Below, in pieces: positions 15,968-24,549 of a stretch of DNA of 64,000 bases; position 1 is the first letter of the stretch, and each line of letters starts with the position of its first letter. A program made the translations under genes and the position numbers. The notes beneath the pieces were generated by a model. The model did not search any database. It was not told where the DNA came from and worked only from the letters and a program-made list of their open reading frames with translations. The DNA is taken from assembly GCA_019750135.1 (NCBI GenBank), contig JAIEOV010000048.1, positions 1 to 64,000 on the forward strand, read 5' to 3'. Source of the stretch: Reyranella sp. (GTDB taxonomy: Bacteria > Pseudomonadota > Alphaproteobacteria > Reyranellales > Reyranellaceae).

Positions 15968-16900
15968 TCACTTCGCTGCGTACTTGCCGCCGGTCTGCGG
16001 CGTGTGCGGGCCCTCGCCGCCCTTGTCCTTGTGCTGCGAGCGCGTGGTGCGGGCCCAGGTGCGCTTCAGCTCGTCCTTCACGTTGAACTTGAGCGTGCCG
16101 ACCTTCTCGACGGTGAGCTCGATCTTGTCGCCGTCCATGAAGGAGTTCAGGCCGCGATGGTTGGTGCCGGTGGCCAGGATGTCGCCGGGATTGAGCGTGT
16201 GGATCGAGCTCACCCATTCGATGGAACGCGGGATGTTGTGCGCCATGTCGTTGGTGTTGAACTTCTGCATCACCTGGCCGTTGTTGGTGAGGGTGATGTT
16301 GAGGTTCTGCGGATCGGCGATCTCGTCGGCGGTGACGATCCACGGACCGATCGGCGCAAAGGTGTCGCGCGACTTCATCTGGAAGAAGACGTTGCCCGGC
16401 GGCGGCAGGCCGCGGGCCGAGCCGTCGATGAAGCAGGTGTAGCCGAAGACGTGGCTCATGGCGTCGGCCTGGCTGACGCGCGTCGCCGGCTTGCCGATGA
16501 TGAGCGCGAGCTCGGCCTCGCCTTCGAAGATGCTGGCCGGCACGTCGGGCAGCACCATGGTGTCGCCGTCGCCGATCACCGCCGAGGCGGCCTTGTGGAA
16601 GGCGTTGATCTGCGGCTTCTCCTTGAGCGTGCCGTCCTCCATGTAGTTCACCGCCATGCAGACGATGTTGCCGGGCTTCGGCACCGGCGGGCGCAGGCGC
16701 ACGTCCTTCAAGGGCACGCCCTTGCCGTCGGCCGCGGCCTTCTCGACCTTGGCCTTGTAGCTGTCCCACTTGGCGATCAGCCCGATGATCAGGTCGCGGT
16801 TGTCGATGTGCGGGATGTCCTTCACCGTGTCGGTGATGTCGACCACGGCGTCACCCTTGATGACGCCCAGGCGATAGTCGTTGAAATAGCAGAGCTTCAC
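15968..16900 (-). CDS. Fumarylacetoacetate hydrolase (FAH) family protein
   Basis: A 310-residue FAH-fold enzyme, a metal-dependent C-C hydrolase/isomerase or decarboxylase of ring-cleavage products. Core motifs are present: MAVNYMEDG, the metal-binding EGEAELALIIGKP, and GDILATGTNHRG with GDKIELTVEKVG near the end. The GTG at 16900 follows GGGGAGA and overlaps the TGA of the preceding gene. It is the last gene of the long minus-strand catabolic block. Confidence 0.88.
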   Translation of the reverse strand: MKLCYFNDYRLGVIKGDAVVDITDTVKDIPHIDNRDLIIGLIAKWDSYKAKVEKAAADGKGVPLKDVRLRPPVPKPGNIVCMAVNYMEDGTLKEKPQINAFHKAASAVIGDGDTMVLPDVPASIFEGEAELALIIGKPATRVSQADAMSHVFGYTCFIDGSARGLPPPGNVFFQMKSRDTFAPIGPWIVTADEIADPQNLNITLTNNGQVMQKFNTNDMAHNIPRSIEWVSSIHTLNPGDILATGTNHRGLNSFMDGDKIELTVEKVGTLKFNVKDELKRTWARTTRSQHKDKGGEGPHTPQTGGKYAAK

Positions 16901-17235
16901 TTCTTGTCTCCCCCTTCGAACACCTTCTTGGCGACATTGGCCGCCGACATGGCGACCGGCCAACCGCCGTAGAAGGCGAGATGCGTGATCACTTCCAGCA
17001 GTTCTTCCTTGGTGACGCCATTGTTCAGCGCGCGCTGGAAGTGCCCGACCTGCTGCTCCGTGCGATTGAGCGCGATCAGCGTCGCGCAGGTGATCAGGCT
17101 GCGGTCGCGCTTGGACAGGCCCTTGCGTTCCCAGACGTCGCCGAACAGCACGTTGTCGGTCAGATCGACGAGCTTGGGTGCGAACTGGCGCAGCGCGTCG
17201 CGGGCAGCCGATGAATCGGCGGGTCGATTGGACAT
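16897..17235 (-). CDS. Carboxymuconolactone decarboxylase (CMD) family protein
   Basis: A 112-residue helical protein of the AhpD/CMD fold. The text LFGDVWERKGLSKRDRSLITCATLIAL and HFQRALNNGVTKEELLEVITHLAFYGGWP corresponds closely to PcaC-like gamma-carboxymuconolactone decarboxylases. One Cys (ITCATL) is present rather than the CxxC of AhpD peroxidases. In beta-ketoadipate pathways it decarboxylates a lactone; here it sits beside meta-cleavage-type genes, so the actual substrate is open. Coupled to the next gene by a GTGA overlap. Confidence 0.88.
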   Translation of the reverse strand: MSNRPADSSAARDALRQFAPKLVDLTDNVLFGDVWERKGLSKRDRSLITCATLIALNRTEQQVGHFQRALNNGVTKEELLEVITHLAFYGGWPVAMSAANVAKKVFEGGDKK

Positions 17236-17266
17236 GGTCTTTCCCTCCTCTACATGAACTTTTGGA

Positions 17267-18214
17267 TTACGGGCTGGCGTGGCCGATGAAGCGTTCCGGC
17301 GGCCGCTCGCCCCACTGCGACTGGAAGCCCTCCTCGACGCTCAGCAGATGGCCGCCATTGGCCGCGTTGAGACGATCGGTATCGGCCCAGCGCTCGTGCA
17401 CGCGGCCCCACGGGTCCGACCAGTAGTCGTAGACCTGGCTGCCCAGCAGGTGGCGGCCGATGCCCCACATATGCTCGTACTTGCCGACCTTCTTGATGTG
17501 CTCGTGGTCCTGGAACACGGCGTCGATGTCCTGCGCCTCGTAGGAAACATGGTTCAGGCCGGTCTTCTCGTTGTGCACGCAGAACAGCACGTGATGGTCG
17601 ACATATTCGTCGCCCCGGTCGAGCCGGCTGAAGGCGCCGATCACGTTCTCCTTGTCGCCGGCATAGACGTCGTCCGAGCGGATCATGCCCAGCGTCTCGC
17701 GGAACCAGGTCACGGTCTCCTTGACCTTGGGCGTCGACAGCACGCCGTGGCCGATGCGCTGGATCATGGTCGGCGACTTCGAGAGACGCATCAGCCGGCC
17801 CTTGCGGGCCAGAGGATTGCCGCCGGTATTGACCGGATCGCGCTCGACCGTGGTCGGCGGCACGGTCGACATGCCGTGGATGACCTCGATCTGGTAGCCG
17901 TTGGGCTCCTTCAACCGCACCCGCTTGCCGCCGCCCGGCTCGTTCAGCGTCTCGATCCCCGAGGCGCCCGGCAGCGTGGCGAGCCGCTTCAGGTCGTCCT
18001 CGCTGGCGGCGTGATAGGCGAAGCCGATGAACCTGGTGCCGCCCTTGTGCACGGCATGCAGGTGATGATGGCCGTCGGCGCCGCGCATGTAGAGCGCGTC
18101 GGACGTGCGCTCGGCGCGCACCAGGCCGAAATGGGTGAGAAACTCCTCCATCTCGTCGAGATCGGGCGCCTCCATGCGCGGGAAGGCGAAATCGGCAGCT
18201 TTAATTGCGACCAT
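17267..18214 (-). CDS. Two-domain VOC protein, probable extradiol ring-cleavage dioxygenase
   Basis: A 315-residue type I extradiol-dioxygenase-like protein. The C-terminal module keeps a plausible Fe(II) triad: His 156 (RIGHGVL), His 222 (LNHVSYEAQDID) and Glu 274 (RVHERWAD). The N-terminal module is the degenerate structural repeat usual for this class. It would insert O2 next to a catecholic hydroxyl. GGAGG lies 6 bases before ATG 18214. Its neighbours are two FAH-fold enzymes, the expected next steps of a meta-cleavage route. Confidence 0.85.
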   Translation of the reverse strand: MVAIKAADFAFPRMEAPDLDEMEEFLTHFGLVRAERTSDALYMRGADGHHHLHAVHKGGTRFIGFAYHAASEDDLKRLATLPGASGIETLNEPGGGKRVRLKEPNGYQIEVIHGMSTVPPTTVERDPVNTGGNPLARKGRLMRLSKSPTMIQRIGHGVLSTPKVKETVTWFRETLGMIRSDDVYAGDKENVIGAFSRLDRGDEYVDHHVLFCVHNEKTGLNHVSYEAQDIDAVFQDHEHIKKVGKYEHMWGIGRHLLGSQVYDYWSDPWGRVHERWADTDRLNAANGGHLLSVEEGFQSQWGERPPERFIGHASP

Positions 18215-18228
18215 GGTTTCCTCCAGTC

Positions 18229-19101
18229 TCAAGCTATCGTCTTGAACTTGTCGGGCAGACGCTCCTCGTTGCCGAGCGCAACGCGGCGCACGCCGTCGCT
18301 GTCAGGGCTGGCCGGAAAGCCGACCGCATGGCGCGGCGCCGGCACCTCGACCACCTTGTTGGACAGGCGGCCGACGCCGGTCACTTCGACGTCGATCGTA
18401 TCGCCTGCCTCGAGCGGACGCGAGTTCGCCGGCGTACCAGTGAGCAAAATGTCACCGGGCAGGAAGGTCATGTGGCGGGCCAGGTCAGCGATCAGGTAGC
18501 CGCAGTCGAAGATCTGCTCACTGATCGCCCCTTCCTGCACCATCTTGCCGTTCTTGTAGGAGCGCAAGATCGATTTCGTGACGTCGACACCCGAGACCAG
18601 GCCCGGCCCGATCGGGCAGAAGCCGTCCATGCCTTTCACCCGCAACATGGAACCTGCATCCGTGTCGCGGAAGTCGTGGCAACCGAAATCGTTGGAGGGC
18701 GCGAAGCCCGCGATGCAATCCCAGGCTTCCTCGCGCGACACGTTGCGCGTCACCTTGCCGAACACGACGGCCATCTCGCCCTCGTAGTTCACGTACTTGT
18801 AGCCCTTGGGCTTGATCAGCTCGCCCCTGTGGGCGTTGAGCGCAGTCAACGGCTTCTGGAAATAGGTCGGCGACTTGGGCGGCGTGCGGCTGTTGTTGAA
18901 CTCGTAGTAGCGCGAGATGTAGTTCACGTGCACACAGATGATCTTGGTCGGCGTGCAGGGCGGCAGGTGCACGACCTCGTCTTCGCCGCAGCTGCGGCCG
19001 TCGGAGAACACGATGCGGCCGTCCTTGAACTCGACCCAGTACTCGCTGCCGTCTTTCACCACATGCCGCACTTCCTTGCGCGGACCTTCCAGAACGCTCA
19101 T
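18229..19101 (-). CDS. FAH family hydrolase/isomerase (HpaG-like)
   Basis: A 290-residue FAH-fold protein. Residues about 55-85 (CTPTKIICVHVNYISRY) open the domain; NYEGEMAVVFGK supplies the metal-binding Glu, with FGCHDFRDTD and GDILLTGTPANSRPL following. It resembles 2-hydroxyhepta-2,4-diene-1,7-dioate isomerase/decarboxylase relatives. It is 14 bp from the extradiol dioxygenase gene, consistent with processing of its ring-opened product. Confidence 0.87.
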   Translation of the reverse strand: MSVLEGPRKEVRHVVKDGSEYWVEFKDGRIVFSDGRSCGEDEVVHLPPCTPTKIICVHVNYISRYYEFNNSRTPPKSPTYFQKPLTALNAHRGELIKPKGYKYVNYEGEMAVVFGKVTRNVSREEAWDCIAGFAPSNDFGCHDFRDTDAGSMLRVKGMDGFCPIGPGLVSGVDVTKSILRSYKNGKMVQEGAISEQIFDCGYLIADLARHMTFLPGDILLTGTPANSRPLEAGDTIDVEVTGVGRLSNKVVEVPAPRHAVGFPASPDSDGVRRVALGNEERLPDKFKTIA

Positions 19102-19115
19102 CTATTCCCTCTCCC

Positions 19116-19910
19116 TTAACGACGCATGTTGGCGCGCAACCATTGGACGGTGGCTGCCACCGCCTGGTCGTCGATGCCGTAGAAACCGTGATAGTGCGAT
19201 GCGCCACAGGCATCGGCCTGGGCGCTGCTCGGCCCGCCGCCGTCCAGGGTGACGATGTCGACCCTTGAGGCACCGGTCAGCAAGGCCTTGAAACGGTCGG
19301 CGTCGCCCGGCGCCGACACCCGGCAGGAATCCGCGCGGTGGCGCAGCAGCAGCACCGGGACGTTGATGCGGTCAAGGCCGCCCAGCGAGCTGGCGCTGCC
19401 ACCCCCTTCGTTGGCGATCAGCACGCCCGAGGAGATTACCGCCGCATCGGGCCGCACGGCCGACTGCTTGGCGAACACCGCCACCACCGGAATCGCACCG
19501 CGACTGGTGCCGACGATGGCGACCGGTAACGCCAGCTTGCGTGCCTCCGCCACCACGGCGGCGACGTCGTTGGCATAATCCGCCGTGAAGCGGTAGCCGC
19601 GCGTTCCACGCTGGTCGCTCGCAATGTCGGGAACGAATACCGCGTAGCCCGCTGCCACATAGGCCGCTCGGGTACGGACCACGAAGTTCTGGCGCATATT
19701 GCTGCCGATCCGACCCTGCGCATCGAGATCGAGCACCCCATCGCCGCCCGCCATCAGCACCACGCTGCCGATTGGCGCAGCCGGCCGGTCGACAAGGACA
19801 CGCAGCGTGGCGCCGGGCCGCGGCGTCAAGGTCAGCACGGACTCCGCGGCCCACGACGGCAGAGCCGCCGCGGCCCCCAACAGCGCCAGCAGGACGGCGC
19901 GCAGGATCAT
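19116..19910 (-). CDS. Exported alpha/beta hydrolase
   Basis: A 264-residue protein with a Sec signal peptide (MILRAVLLALLGAAAALPSW, cleaved near AAES). The nucleophile elbow is GTSRGA, and a C-terminal GASHYHGFYG supplies a likely catalytic His. Disordered-looking insertions are absent. It could hydrolyse an ester or amide in the periplasm before uptake. Its ATG overlaps the stop of the molybdenum hydroxylase gene (TGATG), so it belongs to the same operon. Confidence 0.75.
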   Translation of the reverse strand: MILRAVLLALLGAAAALPSWAAESVLTLTPRPGATLRVLVDRPAAPIGSVVLMAGGDGVLDLDAQGRIGSNMRQNFVVRTRAAYVAAGYAVFVPDIASDQRGTRGYRFTADYANDVAAVVAEARKLALPVAIVGTSRGAIPVVAVFAKQSAVRPDAAVISSGVLIANEGGGSASSLGGLDRINVPVLLLRHRADSCRVSAPGDADRFKALLTGASRVDIVTLDGGGPSSAQADACGASHYHGFYGIDDQAVAATVQWLRANMRR

Positions 19911-22243
19911 CAACCCTTGGCCTCCTGGATGGCACGCCACACGTTCTGCGCCGTCGCCGGCATCGCCACGTCCTTGACGCCGAGCGGCGCCAATGCGTCC
20001 ATGATGGCGTTCATCACCACCGGCATGGCGCCGACTGTGCCTGCCTCGCCCGCTCCCTTGGCGCCCAGCGGATTGTACTGGGTGGGCACCGGGTTGCTCT
20101 TGATCTCCATGCTGCACATCGTGTCGGCGCGCGGCATGGCGTAGTCGAGGAAACTCGCCGACAGGAGCTGTCCGCTCTCGCGATCCCACACGACCTGCTC
20201 GCTGAGGATCTGACCGACGCCCTGGGCAACACCGCCGTGGATCTGGCCTTTCAGCCCGACAGGGTTCATCACCGTGCCGACGTCATCGACCACCGAGTAG
20301 CGGTCGAGCTTCACCTCGCCCGTGTCGGGGTCGACCTCGACCTCGCAGATGTGGCAACCGTTGGGAAAAGTATCCTTCTGACCCAGGTAGGTGGCGTTCT
20401 CGTACAGTCCGCCTTCGAAACCGCCCTTGGGCCACTTGGTCGGATTGAACGCCGCCATCGCCACTTGCTTCAGCGGCACCGACTTGTCGGTCCCCTTGAC
20501 GGTAAAGGTGCCTTCCTTGAACTCGATGTCCTGCTCACCTGCCTCGAGCAGGTGGCCTGCGATCTTCTTGCCCTTCTCGATCACCTTGCCGGCGGCCATG
20601 AACAACGCAGAGCCACCCAGCACCGTGGAGCGCGAGCCGTTGGTGCCCATACCGAAGGCGACGCGGTCGGTGTCGCCGTCGATGTACTGCACGTCCTTGG
20701 GGTCGATGCCCAGCCGCTCGTGCAGGATCTGCTTGAACATCGTCTCGTGGCCCTGCCCCTGGTTCTTGGTGCCCATCAACAAGGCTGCCGTGCCGCTCGG
20801 GTTGAAGCGGATCTCGGCATATTCGGGCTGCGCCGTGCCGGCCGCCTGCTCGATCGCATTGACGATGCCGAGCCCTCTGAGCTTGCCGCGCTTCTTCGAC
20901 TCTTCGACGCGTGCCTTGTAGCCCGCCACGTCGGCGAGCTTCAGTCCCATGTCGAGATTCTCCTCGAACTTGCCGCAGTCGTAGAATGGCCCGACCGGGC
21001 TCTGATAAGGCAGGTCGCTCTCGGCCAGCATGTTCTTGCGCCGCAGCTCGACGCGATCGACGCCGAGCTCGCGCGCAGCGTCGTCGATCAGCCGCTCGAT
21101 CAGATAGATGGCCTCCGGCCGTCCCGCGCCGCGATAGGGCGCCGTCGGGTTGGTGTTCGACAGCACGCCGACCACGTTGATGTACGCCTTGGGGATCCGA
21201 TAGACGCCCAGCACCGTGCCGATCATGCCGAACGGCGACAGCAGGTTGCGGTCGGAACCGACATAGGCGCCGATGTTGGCCAGCATGTTGAGCCGCAGCG
21301 CGACGAACTTGTTGTCCTGATCCAGCGCCAGCTCGATCTCGCCGATATTGTCTCGGCCGTGCTCGTCGGCCATCACCGCTTCGCTGCGCTCGCAGGTCCA
21401 TTTCACCGGGCGCAGCAGCTTGCGCGCTGCCCACAGGGTGAGACGGTGTTCGACATACTGCCAGCCCTTGGTGCCGAAGCCGCCGCCGACATCCTGGGCG
21501 ATCACGCGCATCTTGCTCTCGGGCACCTTGAAGACGTTCTGCGCCAGCATGTTGCGGACGCGATGGGGATACTGCACGTCGGCGTAGAGGGTCAGGCGAT
21601 CCTCGCCCTGGTCGTAGACGCCGAGCGTGCCTCGCGGCTCCATGTACTGGGCATGCACGCGCGTGATGACGTAGCGCCGCTTGATGACCTTGGCCGCGCC
21701 CTTGATCGCCTCGTCGGTGGCGGCCTTGTTGCCGCGCTCGACGTTGTTGGAGATGTTGTCCGGGCAATCGGGCCACACGACGGGCGCGCCGGGCTTCACC
21801 GTGTCCTCGGTCGCGGTCACCGAGGGCAATGGGTCATAGTCGATGGCGACCAGCTCGGCTGCATCCTTGGCTTCGGCCAAGGTGTCGGCGACCACCATCA
21901 CCACCGGATCGCCGACATAGCGCACGCGATCGATCACCAGAGGCGGGCGCTGCGGCGCGTACATCGGCTTTCCGTCGGGACGCTTGCGCGGCATGTTGGC
22001 CTTGGGCATGCCGAGCCCGTCGGCCACCACGTCATGCCCGGTCAGGACAGCGAGGACACCCGGCGACTTCTTCGCGTCCTCGATGTCGATCGAATTGATC
22101 TTGGCGTGCGCATGCGGCGAACGCACGAACACCGCGTAGGCTTGGCCATGCACGTTGACGTCGTTGACGTAGCGACCCTGGCCGCGCAGCAAGCGCGGAT
22201 CCTCGAAACGCAGGACAGGCTGACCGATACCGTATTTGCTCAT
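19910..22243 (-). CDS. Molybdenum hydroxylase large subunit (xanthine dehydrogenase / CoxL family)
   Basis: A 777-residue molybdopterin-cytosine-dinucleotide-binding subunit. Family marks include the opening RFEDPRLLRGQGRYVNDV, the Mo-cofactor loop DVGGGFGTKGW, APYRGAGRPEA and the catalytic Glu in GAKGAGEAG. The RGAGRPE form distinguishes it from true CO dehydrogenases (CSFR). It would hydroxylate an aromatic or N-heteroaromatic ring with water-derived oxygen. No 2Fe-2S or FAD subunit gene is adjacent, unlike nearly all relatives, so partners must be elsewhere. Length is normal. Confidence 0.9.
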   Translation of the reverse strand: MSKYGIGQPVLRFEDPRLLRGQGRYVNDVNVHGQAYAVFVRSPHAHAKINSIDIEDAKKSPGVLAVLTGHDVVADGLGMPKANMPRKRPDGKPMYAPQRPPLVIDRVRYVGDPVVMVVADTLAEAKDAAELVAIDYDPLPSVTATEDTVKPGAPVVWPDCPDNISNNVERGNKAATDEAIKGAAKVIKRRYVITRVHAQYMEPRGTLGVYDQGEDRLTLYADVQYPHRVRNMLAQNVFKVPESKMRVIAQDVGGGFGTKGWQYVEHRLTLWAARKLLRPVKWTCERSEAVMADEHGRDNIGEIELALDQDNKFVALRLNMLANIGAYVGSDRNLLSPFGMIGTVLGVYRIPKAYINVVGVLSNTNPTAPYRGAGRPEAIYLIERLIDDAARELGVDRVELRRKNMLAESDLPYQSPVGPFYDCGKFEENLDMGLKLADVAGYKARVEESKKRGKLRGLGIVNAIEQAAGTAQPEYAEIRFNPSGTAALLMGTKNQGQGHETMFKQILHERLGIDPKDVQYIDGDTDRVAFGMGTNGSRSTVLGGSALFMAAGKVIEKGKKIAGHLLEAGEQDIEFKEGTFTVKGTDKSVPLKQVAMAAFNPTKWPKGGFEGGLYENATYLGQKDTFPNGCHICEVEVDPDTGEVKLDRYSVVDDVGTVMNPVGLKGQIHGGVAQGVGQILSEQVVWDRESGQLLSASFLDYAMPRADTMCSMEIKSNPVPTQYNPLGAKGAGEAGTVGAMPVVMNAIMDALAPLGVKDVAMPATAQNVWRAIQEAKG

Positions 22244-22267
22244 GATATTCCTCGTACTGCGCGCACT

Positions 22268-23296
22268 TTACGACTGGTTGACGACGTGGGCGAGCGGCCG
22301 CCAGCGGGCCATGTCCTGCTCGACGCGGGCGCGGAATTCACTCGGTGTGCTGACCCGCGTGTCGTTGCCCAGCTCCTCGAGCTTGCTCTTGATCTCGGGC
22401 TTCGCCATCGCCTGGCGAAGCGCATCGTTCAGGCGATCGCGCAAGGCGGGAGGAAATCCCGCCGGCGCGGTGAAGCCGAGCCACGACACCACATCGTAAT
22501 CGGGCACCAGCGTCTCGGCGACCGTCGGCACGTCGGGGAAGCCCGGATGGCGCTCCTTCGACGTGACGGCCAGCGCGCGCAGCTTTTCGGTCTTCAGCAT
22601 GGGCTGGGCGTTGGAGAAGGTAATGACCTGCATGTCGAGCCGGCCGCCGACAAGGTCGTTGTAGGGCGCCTGCAGGCCGCCCCGGTAGGGCACGTGGGTC
22701 ATCTTGGCGCCGGTCTGCGACAGCAGCAGCTCCATCGCCATGTGCAGGGTCGAGCCGATGCCCGAGGTGCCGTAGGTGATCTCGTTGGGCCGGCGCTTGG
22801 CCTCGTCGAGATAGGCCTGGACGGTCTTGAAACGCGAGTCGGGCGCCACAGTGAAGACGAAGGGAAAACGCGTGACGATGCCGATGTAGTCGAAGTCACG
22901 CACTGCGTCGTAGGAGAGCGTCTTGTCCGTCGCCGAGACCACGGCTTGGCCGCCGGTCATCAGGTAAAGCACGCTGCCGTCGGGCTTCATGCGCGCGACC
23001 TGGCTTGCCGCCAGCCGCTCGGCCGCGCCGGGCTTGGGCTCGACCATGATCTGCACGCCGAGGATCTCGGTCATCGGCACCGACAGGTGGCGCGCGATCG
23101 TGTCGGGATTGGAGCCGGCGTCATAGCCGTGGATGACACGGATCGGATTGGCCGGCCACGCCTGGGCGCGGACGATCGATGGGGCGGCAAGGGTCGCGAA
23201 TGCGGAGGCGATGATCGTCCTGCGGCTTATGGGAGCGCGGGCCTCTGGCCCGCTCATGAGCGGGCCAGAGGCCCGCGCTCCTTTGTGTGAGTTCAT
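22268..23296 (-). CDS. TctC/Bug-type substrate-binding protein with repeat-derived N-terminus
   Basis: A 342-residue periplasmic tripartite-tricarboxylate-transporter receptor (YPIRVIHG-type opening PANPIRVIHGYDAGS, then LGFTAPAGFP and PPALRDRLNDALRQA). No TctA/TctB membrane genes are near. The start at 23296 has a strong GAGGAGG at 7 bases. Codons 6-22 are written by a perfect 50-bp palindrome (23232-23281), inserted ahead of an ordinary signal sequence SRRTIIASAFATLAAPS. The extra 17 residues lengthen the signal peptide n-region; the twin-Arg-like SRRT could send it to Tat or Sec. Confidence 0.85.
   Translation of the reverse strand: MNSHKGARASGPLMSGPEARAPISRRTIIASAFATLAAPSIVRAQAWPANPIRVIHGYDAGSNPDTIARHLSVPMTEILGVQIMVEPKPGAAERLAASQVARMKPDGSVLYLMTGGQAVVSATDKTLSYDAVRDFDYIGIVTRFPFVFTVAPDSRFKTVQAYLDEAKRRPNEITYGTSGIGSTLHMAMELLLSQTGAKMTHVPYRGGLQAPYNDLVGGRLDMQVITFSNAQPMLKTEKLRALAVTSKERHPGFPDVPTVAETLVPDYDVVSWLGFTAPAGFPPALRDRLNDALRQAMAKPEIKSKLEELGNDTRVSTPSEFRARVEQDMARWRPLAHVVNQS
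23232..23281. repeat. Perfect 50-bp palindrome, family A, inside a coding sequence
   Basis: The left 25 bases (starting GGAGCGCGGGCCTCTGGCCC) and the right 25 are exact reverse complements. Each half is also a hairpin with a TCT/AGA loop, and the centre is CTCATGAG. It lies in frame in the 5' part of the TctC-type gene and adds no stop codon. Confidence 0.95.
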
Positions 23297-23308
23297 GACC
23301 CCGCCTCC

Positions 23309-24538
23309 TCAGCCCAACGGGCCCATGAAGGCCGGGTCGGCGTAGGTGTCCGACATCGGCTCCAGGCTCTCCGGCCAGTCGTTGGCCACCTTGCGGCGCT
23401 CGGACGCCGGCCGCGGCCGGCCGTCCCAGCCGACGCGCTCCATGTAGTAGTAGAGCATCAGGCAATGCCCGGCCGGATCGATGATGTGTGCTGCATAGTC
23501 CACGCCGGGATAGAGCTCGGCCGGCACGGCATCGGTGAACCGCGCGCCGTTCTTCTTCAGGAAGGCGACGGCGTCCTTGAGCTGGCGGTAGCTGCCGACC
23601 TGCATGCCCATCGTCGCCACCGACGTCCCGGCATTGAGGCCGAGTTCGCTGCGCAGCGTCTTGGGGAACAGCGCAAGGCTGTGATGCTCCCCGCCATTGC
23701 GCAGGAACACGCAGCGATGGCCCTTGTAGGTCACGGCCTCGGTACGCACGAAGCCCATCGTCTCGGTATAGAAAGCCTCCGAGGCGCCGACGTCGCTGAC
23801 GAACAACGCCATCGGCCCGATGTTCACGATCTTGAACGGCCGCGGCAGGCGGACGCCGGCAACGACGTAGTCCTCCTGGCTGCGGTCCTGGATCGTGTTG
23901 CCGGCATTGATGTCGACACCCTTGGCCACGGCCTCGCGGACCTCCTGCTCCTCCGAGATCTGCGGCAAGTCGGGACGCTGGCGGAAGGCTCGGTAGTACA
24001 TCGACTCGGGCTTGCTGCGGCCGTCCCAGCCGATCTGCTCCATGCCGTAGTAGAGCTCGACGGTGTGGCCGTCGGGATCGCGGATGTAGGTGTGCCAGTT
24101 GCTGCCCGGCATGTCGCGGCCGACGCGGCGGATCTCGACCTGCTTCTCGCTGAAATAGTCGGCGGCGGCATAGACCTCTTCCATGGTGCCGACCTGCCAG
24201 GTGATCTGGTTCACCGTCACGTCCTTGGAGACGGCGTCGTCACCAAAGATCGCGCCCATCGACTTGTGCGCGAGCAGGAAGGCGTGATGGTCGCTGTTGT
24301 GGCTCATGAAGACGATGCGCGGGTCCTGCATGCGCTTCGCCATCTCCTCACGCCCGGGGATCTTGCTGAAGTCGCGCGTGTCGGTGATACGGAAGCCCAG
24401 CAGACGCGCATAGAAATCGATGCCGGACTCGAGATCGGGCACGTTGAAGCCGAAATGGCCGAGCCGGCGGATCTTGAACGGCTGCGGATAACGCACGCCG
24501 CCGATGTCGTAGCCTGCCTGACGCTGTACTGTGTCCAT
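23309..24538 (-). CDS. Double-VOC protein, extradiol-dioxygenase-like
   Basis: A 409-residue protein made of two VOC halves of about 190 residues. The first has His in RRLGHFGFNVPDLES and Glu in HTVELYYGM but the middle ligand position reads VNQITWQVG, with no His. The second half (IVNIGPMALFVSDVGASEAF, HCLMLYYYMERVGWDGRPRP) lacks the first His too. Repeat of the segment GWDGR(S/P)(K/R)P near both ends shows internal duplication. A complete Fe(II) triad is not apparent, so a non-redox VOC reaction or metal-independent role is possible. GGAGG precedes ATG 24538. Confidence 0.8.
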   Translation of the reverse strand: MDTVQRQAGYDIGGVRYPQPFKIRRLGHFGFNVPDLESGIDFYARLLGFRITDTRDFSKIPGREEMAKRMQDPRIVFMSHNSDHHAFLLAHKSMGAIFGDDAVSKDVTVNQITWQVGTMEEVYAAADYFSEKQVEIRRVGRDMPGSNWHTYIRDPDGHTVELYYGMEQIGWDGRSKPESMYYRAFRQRPDLPQISEEQEVREAVAKGVDINAGNTIQDRSQEDYVVAGVRLPRPFKIVNIGPMALFVSDVGASEAFYTETMGFVRTEAVTYKGHRCVFLRNGGEHHSLALFPKTLRSELGLNAGTSVATMGMQVGSYRQLKDAVAFLKKNGARFTDAVPAELYPGVDYAAHIIDPAGHCLMLYYYMERVGWDGRPRPASERRKVANDWPESLEPMSDTYADPAFMGPLG

Positions 24539-24549
24539 GACGTCCTCCG

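Noticed and set aside
19772-23290. A 1172-codon open frame on the plus strand
   Set aside because: It lies antisense to the hydrolase, molybdenum hydroxylase and TctC-type genes. Its protein is rich in His, Arg, Asp and Ala with no domain, as expected from reading high-GC codons on the wrong strand.
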